Positions 1 through 5,989 of a stretch of 8,812 bases of DNA are shown one piece after another (within the stretch, counting starts at the first letter, position 1; every line of letters begins with the position of its first letter). The notes under the pieces were generated by a model. That model saw only the letters and a program-made list of their open reading frames with translations. It was not told where the DNA came from and did no database searches. This DNA comes from Blastococcus sp. (GTDB taxonomy: Bacteria; Actinomycetota; Actinomycetes; Mycobacteriales; Geodermatophilaceae): the NCBI GenBank assembly GCA_025963345.1, contig JAOPUS010000400.1, positions 1-8,812 of the forward strand, in the 5' to 3' direction. The position numbers were made by a program, and so were the translations under genes.

Positions 1-488
1 ATCGCGGTCGCCCCGGGCCCCTTGCCGACGACGACGTCGACCCGGAAGTCCTCCATCGCCATGTAGAGCAGTTCCTCGGCCGGCCGGGCGATGCGGTGGA
101 TCTCGTCGATGAAGAGGACGTCGCCGGCCGAGAGGTTCGACAGCATCGCGGCGAGGTCGCCCGAGCGCTCGATCGCCGGCCCGCTGGTGATCTTCACGGA
201 CGTGCCCAACTCGGAGCCGATGATCAGCGCCAGGCTGGTCTTGCCGAGCCCGGGGGGGCCCGAGAGCAGCACGTGGTCCGGTGGCCGGCCCCGCCGCTTG
301 GCTCCCTCGAGCACGAGCGCCAACTGGCGGGCGACCTTCCGCTGGCCGATGAAGTCGTGCAGGTTGTGCGGCCGCAGCGCCGACTCGACGACGCGCTCCT
401 CGTCCCCGGCGAGCGGGGACACGGCGGCGTCCTGGCCGAGGGCGCCGTCCACCTCCCCGAGCAGCGGCCGGTCGAAGGGGGCGCTCAT
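1..488 (-). CDS. ruvB: RuvB, Holliday junction branch-migration helicase ATPase subunit (3' part missing)
   Basis: RuvB is the AAA+ motor of the RuvAB complex. Hexameric rings pump DNA through a RuvA-bound Holliday junction during recombinational repair. The visible N-terminal 162 residues start MSAPFDRPLLGEVDG. The family signature LRPHNLHDFIGQ lies at about residues 38-49. The Walker A motif GPPGLGKTS is at 77-85, followed by SGPAIERSGDLAA (102-114) and the Walker B motif LFIDEIH at 125-131. The frame is open to the window edge, so the rest of the ATPase domain and the winged-helix DNA-binding domain lie outside; complete RuvB proteins are about 340-350 residues. The ATG start overlaps the ruvA stop as ATGA, and no strong Shine-Dalgarno is visible, which suggests translation by coupling to ruvA. 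It is the third gene of a ruvC-ruvA-ruvB operon and is probably under the LexA box upstream of ruvC. The identification is secure. Confidence 0.97.
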   Translation of the reverse strand, partial: MSAPFDRPLLGEVDGALGQDAAVSPLAGDEERVVESALRPHNLHDFIGQRKVARQLALVLEGAKRRGRPPDHVLLSGPPGLGKTSLALIIGSELGTSVKITSGPAIERSGDLAAMLSNLSAGDVLFIDEIHRIARPAEELLYMAMEDFRVDVVVGKGPGATA

Positions 489-1117
489 GCGCGGCCCAGC
501 AACTGCAGCGCCTGCCGCAGCAGGACGGCGACCTCGACGGCGCCCGTCCCGGCGATCTGCTCGTCAGCGACGGGAGCGAGCTGGATGACCGCGCTGTCGG
601 CCTCCTTGGTGCTCCACCCGAGCCCGACCAGTGCGGAGGTGAGCTGGTCGCGCCACGGCGCGACCGGGGTGACCAGCGACGGACCCAGGGGCGCGTCCAG
701 CGAGGTGTCGGAGGTCGTGACGCCCAGCCGGTCCCGGAGCTCCAGGATCAGCCGCTCCGCGCCCTTCTTGCCGACGCCGGGCACCTGCATGAGGGCCTTG
801 ACGTCGGCCGTCGAGACCGCCCGGCGGACCTCCCGCGGCGGGTGGATGGCCAGCACCGCCTGCGCGAGCCGGGGGCCCACGCCGTTGGCGGTCTGCAGCA
901 GCTCGAACAGGCTGCGCTCGTCGTCGTCGGCGAAGCCGTAGAGGGTCAGCGAGTCCTCGCGCACGATCAGGCTCGTCGACAGCCGGGCGTTCTGGCCCAC
1001 CTGCAGCCGCGCGATGGTGCCCGGGGTGCACTGCACGGCCAGGCCGATCCCGCCGACCTCGACGACCGCGCCGTCGGGCGAGACCGCGGCCACCCGGCCG
1101 GAGACGGAGGCGATCAT
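485..1117 (-). CDS. ruvA: RuvA, Holliday junction DNA-binding subunit
   Basis: RuvA binds four-way junctions as a tetramer and loads RuvB for branch migration. The protein is 210 residues, close to the usual ~200. The N-terminal OB-fold starts MIASVSGRVAAVSPDG and includes SLTLYGFADDDERSLFELL at about 56-74. Two helix-hairpin-helix motifs follow: TANGVGPRLAQAVLA (about 77-90) and MQVPGVGKKGAERLILEL (about 110-127). After a Ser/Thr/Pro-rich linker (about 133-155), a C-terminal RuvB-interacting domain contains LVGLGWSTKEADSAV (about 163-177). The ATG at 1117 was chosen because it gives the conserved MI(A/S)xVxG start and an ATGA overlap with the ruvC stop. A G-rich stretch about ten bases upstream is a weak ribosome site. 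The same frame stays open further upstream, but that extension is an Arg-rich shadow of ruvC. Its stop overlaps the ruvB start as ATGA. Confidence 0.97.
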   Translation of the reverse strand: MIASVSGRVAAVSPDGAVVEVGGIGLAVQCTPGTIARLQVGQNARLSTSLIVREDSLTLYGFADDDERSLFELLQTANGVGPRLAQAVLAIHPPREVRRAVSTADVKALMQVPGVGKKGAERLILELRDRLGVTTSDTSLDAPLGPSLVTPVAPWRDQLTSALVGLGWSTKEADSAVIQLAPVADEQIAGTGAVEVAVLLRQALQLLGRA

Positions 1118-1686
1118 CGGGCCGCCACCCCCGTCCAGCGCGGGAGGGTGGTGGTCGGCCGGATCGGGGCGCCGATCCCGCCGACCAGCGCCGCCTTCCG
1201 CAACCGGTCCTGGGCCGGGCCGCGCCAGGCGTGACAGACGGCGAGTGCGAGGGCGTCGGCCGCGTCGGCGGGCTTGGGCGCCTCCGTCAGGCCGAGCACA
1301 CGGGTGACCATCAGGGTGACCTGCTCCTTGTCCGCGCGGCCGTTGCCGGAGATGGCGGCCTTGACCTCGCTGGGGGTGTGCCAGGCGACCGGCCGGTCGG
1401 CCTGGGCGGCAGCGAGGGCGGCCACGCCGGCGGCCTGGGCGGTACCCATCGCCGTCCCCTTGTTGTTCTGGGTGAAGACCCGCTCGATCGCCACCACGTC
1501 GGGCCGGTGCTCGCGCAGCAGCGCCGTCACCGCGGTGTGCAGCTCGAGCAGGCGCAGCTCGATGTCGAGCTCGGCCATCGTGCGGATCACGCCGACACCG
1601 AGAGCCGTGGGTCGCGCCCCGGGGCGGCCCTCGACCACGCCCCATCCGCACCGGGTGAGACCGGGGTCGATACCGAGCACCCGCAT
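1114..1686 (-). CDS. ruvC: RuvC, crossover junction endodeoxyribonuclease (Holliday junction resolvase)
   Basis: RuvC cuts Holliday junctions symmetrically after RuvAB migration, using an RNase H-like fold and two metal ions. The protein is 190 residues, slightly longer than E. coli RuvC (173). The four acidic catalytic positions are visible: D7 in MRVLGIDPGLTRCGWG, E68 in VVAIERVF, and D141 and D144 in PADAADALALAVCH. The substrate-binding segment FTQNNKGTAMGTAQAAG (71-87) is present. The C-terminal ~35 residues, after HAWRGPAQD, are variable and may be disordered. The ATG at 1686 is supported by AAGGGG (1693-1698) six bases upstream and by the conserved MRVLGIDPG start. It is the first gene of the ruvCAB operon. 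The 78-base gap upstream, after yebC, carries a LexA-type palindrome, so DNA damage probably induces it. Confidence 0.98.
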   Translation of the reverse strand: MRVLGIDPGLTRCGWGVVEGRPGARPTALGVGVIRTMAELDIELRLLELHTAVTALLREHRPDVVAIERVFTQNNKGTAMGTAQAAGVAALAAAQADRPVAWHTPSEVKAAISGNGRADKEQVTLMVTRVLGLTEAPKPADAADALALAVCHAWRGPAQDRLRKAALVGGIGAPIRPTTTLPRWTGVAAR

Positions 1687-1704
1687 GAAGAGCCCCTTAG
1701 TCAG

Positions 1705-1720
1705 CCGAACGCGTGTTCGA
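1705..1720 (-). promoter_or_regulatory. LexA (SOS) operator upstream of ruvC
   Basis: The minus strand reads TCGAACACGCGTTCGG. This matches the Gram-positive/actinobacterial SOS box TCGAAC-N4-GTTCGA at 11 of 12 specified bases; only the last base differs. It lies 18 bases upstream of the ruvC ATG, between a TAGCCT -10-like hexamer and the ribosome site, where bound LexA would block transcription. From general knowledge, ruv genes belong to the SOS regulon in many bacteria. The sequence match is direct; repression by LexA is inferred. Confidence 0.85.
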
Positions 1721-1723
1721 CCG

Positions 1724-1750
1724 AGGCTAGCTCCGGTAGTGCCCTGTCGA
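1724..1750 (-). promoter_or_regulatory. candidate promoter for ruvCAB
   Basis: On the minus strand TCGACA (1745-1750) resembles the -35 box TTGACA at five of six bases. TAGCCT (1724-1729) fits the actinobacterial -10 pattern TANNNT. The 15-base spacer is short, so either hexamer may be misassigned. The position directly before the LexA box supports a promoter in this 78-base gap. No RecA-independent damage promoter (ClpR type) was recognised. Confidence 0.35.
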
Positions 1751-1764
1751 CCTCCGACACGCGG

Positions 1765-2517
1765 TCAGCCGATGAGCTCGAGGACCTCGTCGGACACGTC
1801 GTAGTTCGCGAAGACGGTCTGCACGTCGTCGCAGTCCTCGAGGGCGTCGATCAGCCGGAAGACCTTGCCGGCGCTGTCCTCGTCCAGCTCCACACTGACG
1901 CTGGGCACGAACCCGGCCTCGGCGGAGTCGTAGTCGATCCCCGCGTCCTGCAGTGCGGTGCGGACGGCGACCAGGTCGGTCGGCTCGCTGACCACCTCGA
2001 ACGTGTCGCCCAGGTCGCGGACCTCTTCCGCACCGGCGTCGAGCACCGCCATCAGCACGGCGTCCTCGTCCACGCCGTCGGACTTGGGCACGACGATGAC
2101 GCCCTTGCGGGAGAAGAGGTAGGAGACCGACCCGGGGTCAGCCATGGACCCGCCGTTGCGGGTCATGGCGGTGCGCACCTCCATGGCCGACCGGTTCTTG
2201 TTGTCGGTGAGGCACTCGATGAGGACCGCGACGCCACCGGCGGCGTACCCCTCGTAGGTGATGGCCTGGTAGTCCACCCCGCCGGCCTCGAGGCCGGCGC
2301 CGCGCTTGACCGCGCGGTCGATGTTGTCGTTGGGTACCGAGGACTTCTTCGCCTTCTGGACGGCGTCGAAGAGCGTCGGGTTGCCCGAGAGGTCACCGCC
2401 GCCCGTGCGCGCGGCCACCTCGATGTTCTTGATCAGCTTGGCGAAGAGCTTGCCGCGCTTGGCGTCGATCCCAGCCTTCTTGTGCTTGGTCGTCGCCCAC
2501 TTGGAATGGCCGCTCAC
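1765..2517 (-). CDS. yebC: YebC/TACO1/PmpR family protein
   Basis: YebC/TACO1-family proteins are annotated as transcriptional regulators. Some members act on the ribosome to relieve stalling at proline-rich stretches and others bind DNA; the role here cannot be told from sequence. The protein is 250 residues, a typical length. It opens with the family hallmark SGHSKWATTKHKKAGIDAKR and has LIKNIEVAARTGGGD (about 28-42). Next come KAKKSSVPNDNIDRAVKRG (about 55-73) and YEGYAAGGVAVLIECLTDN (about 89-107). TRNGGSMADPGSVSYLF follows (about 120-136), then an acidic C-terminal domain ending in DDVQTVFANYDVSDEVLELIG. The GTG at 2517 is chosen because it yields SGHSKW directly and has AGGAGG at 2522-2527, four bases upstream. 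The longer open frame to 2676 is spurious overlap with pdxT. yebC lies between pdxT and ruvC, as it does between pyridoxal-phosphate and ruv genes in other actinobacteria. Confidence 0.96.
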   Translation of the reverse strand: MSGHSKWATTKHKKAGIDAKRGKLFAKLIKNIEVAARTGGGDLSGNPTLFDAVQKAKKSSVPNDNIDRAVKRGAGLEAGGVDYQAITYEGYAAGGVAVLIECLTDNKNRSAMEVRTAMTRNGGSMADPGSVSYLFSRKGVIVVPKSDGVDEDAVLMAVLDAGAEEVRDLGDTFEVVSEPTDLVAVRTALQDAGIDYDSAEAGFVPSVSVELDEDSAGKVFRLIDALEDCDDVQTVFANYDVSDEVLELIG

Positions 2518-2599
2518 GAATCCTCCTCGCTGGCGCTCGTCGTCCGCGTTCGCGGCCCCGCTGCCCTGCTCATCGCTGAGCTCGCAAGCTCGCTCACGA
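2511..2599 (-). repeat. short putative inserted element flanked by 9-bp direct repeats
   Basis: The minus strand carries TCGTGAGCG at 2591-2599, spanning the pdxT stop, and again at 2511-2519, spanning the yebC start. The copies are exactly 80 bases apart. Just inside the first copy is the small hairpin GAGCT-TGCG-AGCTC, and near the other end is GCGCCAGCGAGGAGG. Removing 80 bases would join pdxT directly to yebC through a single GTGA overlap with both proteins unchanged, as expected for an insertion with target duplication or for a duplicated junction. No second copy of the interior was found in the window. That it belongs to an interspersed intergenic repeat family is inference. Confidence 0.45.
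2514..2597 (-). CDS. possible 27-residue small ORF bridging pdxT and yebC
   Basis: A GTG start (2595-2597) shares GTGA with the pdxT stop, and the TGA stop (2514-2516) shares GTGA with the yebC start. The entire gap is therefore one open frame with 4-base overlaps at both ends. The predicted peptide is VSELASSAMSRAAGPRTRTT followed by SASEEDS. It is Ser/Ala/Thr-rich, has no membrane segment or recognisable domain, and is unlike any family I know. The frame contains the AGGAGG that serves yebC. It may encode a peptide, act only as a ribosome-carrying bridge that keeps pdxT and yebC translation coupled, or be an open frame by chance within an inserted repeat. The geometry is certain; its expression is not. 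Confidence 0.35.
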   Translation of the reverse strand: MSELASSAMSRAAGPRTRTTSASEEDS

Positions 2600-3262
2600 C
2601 ACACCCCTCTCGTTCCCGGCGTCCTCGCCGGCCTGCTCGGCCAGGTGGCTGCGGACGATGTCGGCGAACATCGCATGCACCCGGCGGTCCCCGGTGAGTT
2701 CGGGGTGGAAGCTCGTCGCCACCAGGTTGCCCTGGCGCACCGCCACGATCTTACCGTCGGCCGGTCCCCCGACGACCCGGCCGAGGACGACGACCCCGTC
2801 GCCGGCCTCCTCGATCCACGGCGCGCGGATGAAGACGGCGTGGACGTCCCCGCCGTCGAGCCCTTCGAACGCGATGTCGGACTCGAAGGAGTCGACCTGC
2901 CGGCCGAAGGCGTTGCGGCGGACCGTGACGTCCAGCCCGCCGACGGTCTCCTGGTCCGGCGGGGCGTCGAGGATCCGGTCGGCGAGCAGGATCATCCCGG
3001 CGCACGAGCCGTAGGCCGGCAGTCCGCCGCGGATCGCGGCGCGCAGCGGCTCGAGCAGTTCGAAACGGGCGGCCAGCTTGACCATGGTCGTCGACTCGCC
3101 GCCCGGGATGACCAGCCCGTCGACGGCGGCCAGCTCTTCCGGCCGCCGGACCGTCACCGCGTCGGCGCCCTGCTCCCGCAGGGCGGCCAGGTGCTCACGG
3201 ACGTCGCCCTGCAGGGCCAGCACCCCGATGACGGGGGCCTTCACCACCCGCGGGTCGCTCAC
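2594..3262 (-). CDS. pdxT: PdxT, glutaminase subunit of pyridoxal 5'-phosphate synthase
   Basis: PdxT hydrolyses glutamine and channels the ammonia to PdxS for ribose-5-phosphate-dependent PLP synthesis. The protein is 222 residues from the GTG start; usual members are about 190-200. It is a class I glutamine amidotransferase with IGVLALQGD near the N-terminus, then VDGLVIPGGESTTM (oxyanion/substrate loop). The nucleophile cysteine lies in AYGSCAGMILLA (about residue 87). RNAFGRQVDSFE and FIRAPWIEE follow. The catalytic His and Glu are in FHPELTGD near residue 187. The GTG at 3262 is preferred because it overlaps the pdxS stop as GTGA. A TTG one codon upstream, or GTG codons six and seven codons downstream that would shorten the N-terminus, are alternatives. 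The stop overlaps the small ORF leading to yebC. Confidence 0.96.
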   Translation of the reverse strand: MSDPRVVKAPVIGVLALQGDVREHLAALREQGADAVTVRRPEELAAVDGLVIPGGESTTMVKLAARFELLEPLRAAIRGGLPAYGSCAGMILLADRILDAPPDQETVGGLDVTVRRNAFGRQVDSFESDIAFEGLDGGDVHAVFIRAPWIEEAGDGVVVLGRVVGGPADGKIVAVRQGNLVATSFHPELTGDRRVHAMFADIVRSHLAEQAGEDAGNERGVS

Positions 3263-4161
3263 CAACCCCGGGTCGCGAAGCGCTCGCTCTCGGGGAGCGT
3301 GGAGACGTTGATGCCCACCATGGGCTCGCCCAGACCGCGAGAGACCTTGGCGATGACGTCGGGGTCGTCGTGGAAGGTCGTCGCCTGGACGATGGCCGCC
3401 GCGCGGAGGGCCGGGTCACCCGACTTGAAGATGCCCGAGCCGACGAACACGCCCTCGGCGCCCAGCTGCATCATCATCGCCGCGTCGGCCGGGGTGGCGA
3501 TGCCGCCGGCGGTGAACAGCACGACCGGCAGCTTGCCCAATTCGGCCACGAGGGCCACGAGCTCGATCGGTGCCCGCAGTTCCTTGGCAGCGACGAACAG
3601 CTCGGTCTCGTCGAGCGTGCCCAGCCGCTTGATGCCGGCCCGGATGGAGCGCATGTGGCGGGTGGCCTCGACGACGTTGCCGGTGCCGGCCTCGCCCTTG
3701 GAGCGGATCATCGCCGCGCCCTCGGAGATCCGCCGCAGCGCCTCGCCGAGGTCGGTGGCGCCACAGACGAACGGCACGGTGAACGCGCTCTTGGCGATGT
3801 GGTGCGCCTCGTCGGCGGGGGTGAGCACCTCGGACTCGTCGATGTAGTCGACGCCCAGGGCCTGCAGGACCTGCGCCTCGACGAAGTGCCCGATCCGCGC
3901 CTTGGCCATCACCGGGATCGAGACCGCGCCGATGATGCCCTCGATCATGTCGGGGTCGCTCATGCGCGCGATGCCGCCCTGCGCGCGGATGTCGGCGGGC
4001 ACGCGCTCCAGGGCCATGACCGCGACGGCTCCGGCGTCCTCGGCGATCTTGGCCTGCTCCGGGGTGACGACGTCCATGATGACGCCGCCCTTGAGCTGCT
4101 CGGCCATGCCGCGCTTGACGCGCTCGGTGCCGGTGGACGGGGTGCTGACTGGGGTGGCCAC
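3259..4161 (-). CDS. pdxS: PdxS, synthase subunit of pyridoxal 5'-phosphate synthase
   Basis: PdxS condenses ribose 5-phosphate, glyceraldehyde 3-phosphate and ammonia from PdxT into pyridoxal 5'-phosphate, the vitamin B6 cofactor. The 12-mer of (beta/alpha)8 barrels is cytosolic. The protein is 300 residues, a normal length. Conserved features are MAEQLKGGVIMDVV (Asp30), MALERVPADIRAQGGIARMSDP (about 49-70), and the two active-site lysines: K87 in VMAKARIGHFVEAQ and K155 in IRSKGEAGTGNVVEA. The phosphate-binding TAGGIATPADAA and GVFVGSGIFKS segments follow. The GTG start at 4161 has AGAGG in its short leader about nine bases upstream. It is the first gene of the pdxS-pdxT-yebC run. A TAGGAT hexamer 40-odd bases upstream suggests its own promoter. 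No PdxR-type MocR regulator gene is adjacent within the window. Confidence 0.98.
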   Translation of the reverse strand: MATPVSTPSTGTERVKRGMAEQLKGGVIMDVVTPEQAKIAEDAGAVAVMALERVPADIRAQGGIARMSDPDMIEGIIGAVSIPVMAKARIGHFVEAQVLQALGVDYIDESEVLTPADEAHHIAKSAFTVPFVCGATDLGEALRRISEGAAMIRSKGEAGTGNVVEATRHMRSIRAGIKRLGTLDETELFVAAKELRAPIELVALVAELGKLPVVLFTAGGIATPADAAMMMQLGAEGVFVGSGIFKSGDPALRAAAIVQATTFHDDPDVIAKVSRGLGEPMVGINVSTLPESERFATRGW

Positions 4162-4201
4162 GGAATGCTGCCTCTAAATCGACGGGAACTCAGGAAACCC
4201 C

Positions 4202-4207
4202 ATCCTA
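4202..4207 (-). promoter_or_regulatory. candidate -10 box for pdxS-pdxT-yebC
   Basis: The minus strand reads TAGGAT, a good actinobacterial -10 hexamer (TANNNT), placed so that a transcript would carry a leader of roughly 35 bases before the pdxS GTG. No convincing TTGACA-like -35 lies 16-18 bases upstream; the best candidate, at 4225-4230, is TCAACG. The leader is too short for a known B6-related riboswitch. The assignment rests on one hexamer and on the need for a start site after the preceding operon. Confidence 0.4.
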
Positions 4208-4249
4208 CGGCCGGTCATCGGCCGCGTTGACCGGCGCCGTCGGCGCCGG
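4208..4249 (-). terminator. tandem GC-rich hairpins at the end of the PIM operon
   Basis: The first hairpin (4231-4249) is a perfect 8-bp stem, CCGGCGCC pairing with GGCGCCGG around a 3-base loop. It lies within the last codons of the LemA-like gene. The second (4208-4224) has a 5-bp stem, CGGCC/GGCCG, with the stop codon in its loop. There is no following T-run on the minus strand, so this is not a canonical intrinsic terminator. Actinobacterial terminators often lack U-tracts, so termination or attenuation before pdxS is plausible. The stems are seen directly; the function is inferred. Confidence 0.35.
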
Positions 4250-4763
4250 TGGGAACCCCGTCCAGACGGTCGTCGATGTCGAAGTACCGCGGCAGAGGCC
4301 GGGAGCCGTGGAGACGCATCAGCCGGGACAGTCGCCGGTGCCGCAGCGCCGCGGTGTCGCGCACCGCGTCGTTGTAGAACCGCCGGGCCAGCCCGACCCG
4401 TGTGCGGGTGCCGGCCAGGTCGGTCCGAAGGGCTGCCGGGATGCCGGGCAGCGCCTCGGGCAGTTCCCGCAGCTCCCGGCCGAGCAGGTTCTCGGCGAGC
4501 TCGCGATCGCCGTCCACGGGCATGCGCGCATCCGCCGCGAACGCGGCCAGGTACTCCGCCCGCTCCTCCCCCACGGCGCCGGGGTAGTGGCGGGCCAGCT
4601 CCTCGGCCAGGGCCGCCCGCCGCTGCAACTGGGTGTCGAGGGTCGTCCAGGCGCGCGCGACGCGGGCCTCCAGCCGGCTCAGCCGGACGAGGGTCCACAC
4701 CGTCCACGCGAGCAGCAGGAGGACCAGTCCGCCGGCCAGCAGCAACCAGACCTCGGGCGTCAC
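4215..4763 (-). CDS. small LemA-like membrane-anchored protein
   Basis: The 182-residue protein has one N-terminal hydrophobic segment, about residues 5-26 (WLLLAGGLVLLLLAWTVWTL), and then a long, charged, mostly helical domain. LemA-family features are AWTTLDTQLQRRAALAEELA (about 39-58), which resembles the LemA AWxQIDxQLxRRxDL helix, and TRVGLARRFYNDAVRD (about 121-136), which matches the family's ARxxYNxAV signature. A PRYFDID motif near residue 158 ends the fold and a Gly-rich tail follows. LemA proteins are membrane-linked helical-bundle proteins without a settled biochemical role. The ACDP-like spacing and E-rich region of typical LemA are weakly kept, so this is a divergent member. The GTG start is 11 bases after the pimA stop, an in-frame TGA precedes it, and no ribosome site is obvious. 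In M. tuberculosis the same slot holds a NUDIX-type membrane protein. A role linked to PIM lipids is only suggested by position. Confidence 0.6.
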   Translation of the reverse strand: MTPEVWLLLAGGLVLLLLAWTVWTLVRLSRLEARVARAWTTLDTQLQRRAALAEELARHYPGAVGEERAEYLAAFAADARMPVDGDRELAENLLGRELRELPEALPGIPAALRTDLAGTRTRVGLARRFYNDAVRDTAALRHRRLSRLMRLHGSRPLPRYFDIDDRLDGVPTGADGAGQRGR

Positions 4764-4774
4764 GGGGTGTCAGG

Positions 4775-5989
4775 CTAGTGCTGTGCCCGTCGACGGCGGC
4801 CGGAACCCGCCTGCATCCTCGCCGGAGGGACGGCGGGGAACGCCTCGTCGTCCTCCACTGCGGTGACCTCGCCGCCGCCGGGCGGCAGGACGGTCTCGTA
4901 GACCGCGAGGATCCGCCGGGCCAGGACCTCCCAGTCGTACTCCGCCGCCGCGCGGGCGCCGCCGGCCGAGAGCTCGGCCAGCCGCGCGGGGTCGGCCAGC
5001 AAGCCGCACAGGGCGTCGGCCAGGGCCCTCGGGTCCCCGCGGCGGACCACGACCCCGGCGGCGCCGTCCTCCAGCACACGGACGAACGCGTCGAGGTCAC
5101 TGGCAACGATCGGCGCCCCCGCCGCGAGCGCCTCGATGAGGACGACGCCGAAGGACTCGCCGAGCAGGTTGGGCGCGCAGTAGACGTCGACCGAGCGGAG
5201 GAAGGCTGCCTTGTCCTCTTCCGTCAGCTCGCCGAGGAGACCGACGTGGGCACGGAGGTCGTCACCGATGAGCTTGCCGACCTCGTCGGAGTCGCCCCGG
5301 CCGGCGATGAGCAGTTGGGCACCGGGGTGCTGACGGACGACGGTCCGCATCGCCTCGAGAAGCACCGGCAGGCCCTTGCGCGGCTCGTCGTAGCGGCCGA
5401 GGAAGCCGATCGTCGGCCCGTCGACCCCGCGGGTCCGGCCGGGCAGCGTGGGGCCGGTCGCGAACGAGGCGACGTGCACGCCGTTCGGGATGATCACCGC
5501 GTCGCCGTCGAGATGCTCGACCTGCACCCGCCGGGCGAAGTCCGACACCGCGATCCGGCCGGCGATCCTCTCCAGCCACGGCCGCGCCCAGGGGCCGATG
5601 GCCGCGAGCCACTTCGACCGGGTCGTAGCCGCGTGGAAGGTCGCGACGACCGGGCCCGTGGCGATCATGCACACGAGGAGGGACACCGACGGCGATGCCG
5701 GCTCGTGCACGTGGACGACGTCGAAGTGCCCTTCGCGCAGCCAGCGGCGCACCCGGGAGGCGGAGACCGGCCCGAACTGGACGCTGGCCATCGAGCCGTT
5801 GTACGGGATCGGCACGGTGCGCCCGGCGAAGGTGATCCACTCGTCGGTGAGTGATTCCTCGCGCTCGGCCGGGGTGAGGATCTCGACGTGATGACCCATC
5901 CCGCGCAGCGTCTGGGCCAGGTCACGGACGTGGTACTGGACCCCGCCGGGAACGTCCCACTGGTAGGGGCAGACCAGGCCGATGCGCAT
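4775..5989 (-). CDS. pimA: PimA, phosphatidyl-myo-inositol mannosyltransferase
   Basis: PimA transfers mannose from GDP-mannose to the 2-position of phosphatidylinositol, the first step of PIM, lipomannan and lipoarabinomannan synthesis, at the cytoplasmic membrane face. The protein is 404 residues (mycobacterial PimA is about 380) and is a GT-B fold, GT4-family retaining enzyme. The N-terminal domain opens MRIGLVCPYQWDVPGGVQYHV, with the Gly-Gly loop at 15-16, and H119 lies in VATFHAATT. The donor site includes GRYDEPRKG (R199 and K205) and the EX7E-type GESFGVVLIEALAAG (E278 onward). The ~25-residue C-terminal tail is Pro/Gly-rich and ends GRRRRAQH; such a basic tail could help membrane binding. 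The ATG start overlaps the patA stop by one base (TGATG), indicating coupling. The pgsA-patA-pimA context separates it from other GT4 enzymes. Confidence 0.95.
   Translation of the reverse strand: MRIGLVCPYQWDVPGGVQYHVRDLAQTLRGMGHHVEILTPAEREESLTDEWITFAGRTVPIPYNGSMASVQFGPVSASRVRRWLREGHFDVVHVHEPASPSVSLLVCMIATGPVVATFHAATTRSKWLAAIGPWARPWLERIAGRIAVSDFARRVQVEHLDGDAVIIPNGVHVASFATGPTLPGRTRGVDGPTIGFLGRYDEPRKGLPVLLEAMRTVVRQHPGAQLLIAGRGDSDEVGKLIGDDLRAHVGLLGELTEEDKAAFLRSVDVYCAPNLLGESFGVVLIEALAAGAPIVASDLDAFVRVLEDGAAGVVVRRGDPRALADALCGLLADPARLAELSAGGARAAAEYDWEVLARRILAVYETVLPPGGGEVTAVEDDEAFPAVPPARMQAGSGRRRRAQH

Noticed and set aside
1118..1651. N-terminal 178-codon extension of ruvA
   Set aside because: Out-of-frame reading of ruvC; the conserved RuvA start lies at the ATGA overlap.
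2518..2676. N-terminal 53-codon extension of yebC
   Set aside because: The family begins at SGHSKW, directly at a GTG with AGGAGG upstream. The extension runs through the end of pdxT.
1231..2697. Long plus-strand open frame (488 codons) opposite ruvC and yebC
   Set aside because: It is antisense to strongly identified genes and has the biased, His/Gly/Val/Asp-rich composition typical of reverse-frame shadows in GC-rich DNA. It has no recognisable domain.
2306..3847. Long plus-strand open frame (513 codons) opposite pdxT and pdxS
   Set aside because: It is antisense to the two well-conserved PLP synthase genes; its length results from the scarcity of AT-rich stop codons.
4162..4214. Riboswitch or PdxR operator before pdxS
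   Set aside because: The predicted leader is only about 35 bases and shows no recognisable aptamer or repeated operator; no MocR-type gene is adjacent.
4227..4232. Plus-strand TTGACC as a -35 box
   Set aside because: It points away from any gene, as all genes here are on the minus strand, and no matching -10 or downstream coding frame was found.
4400..5854. Long plus-strand open frame (484 codons) opposite pimA
   Set aside because: Arg/Pro/Gly-rich reverse shadow of pimA and the LemA-like gene with no domain or ribosome site support.
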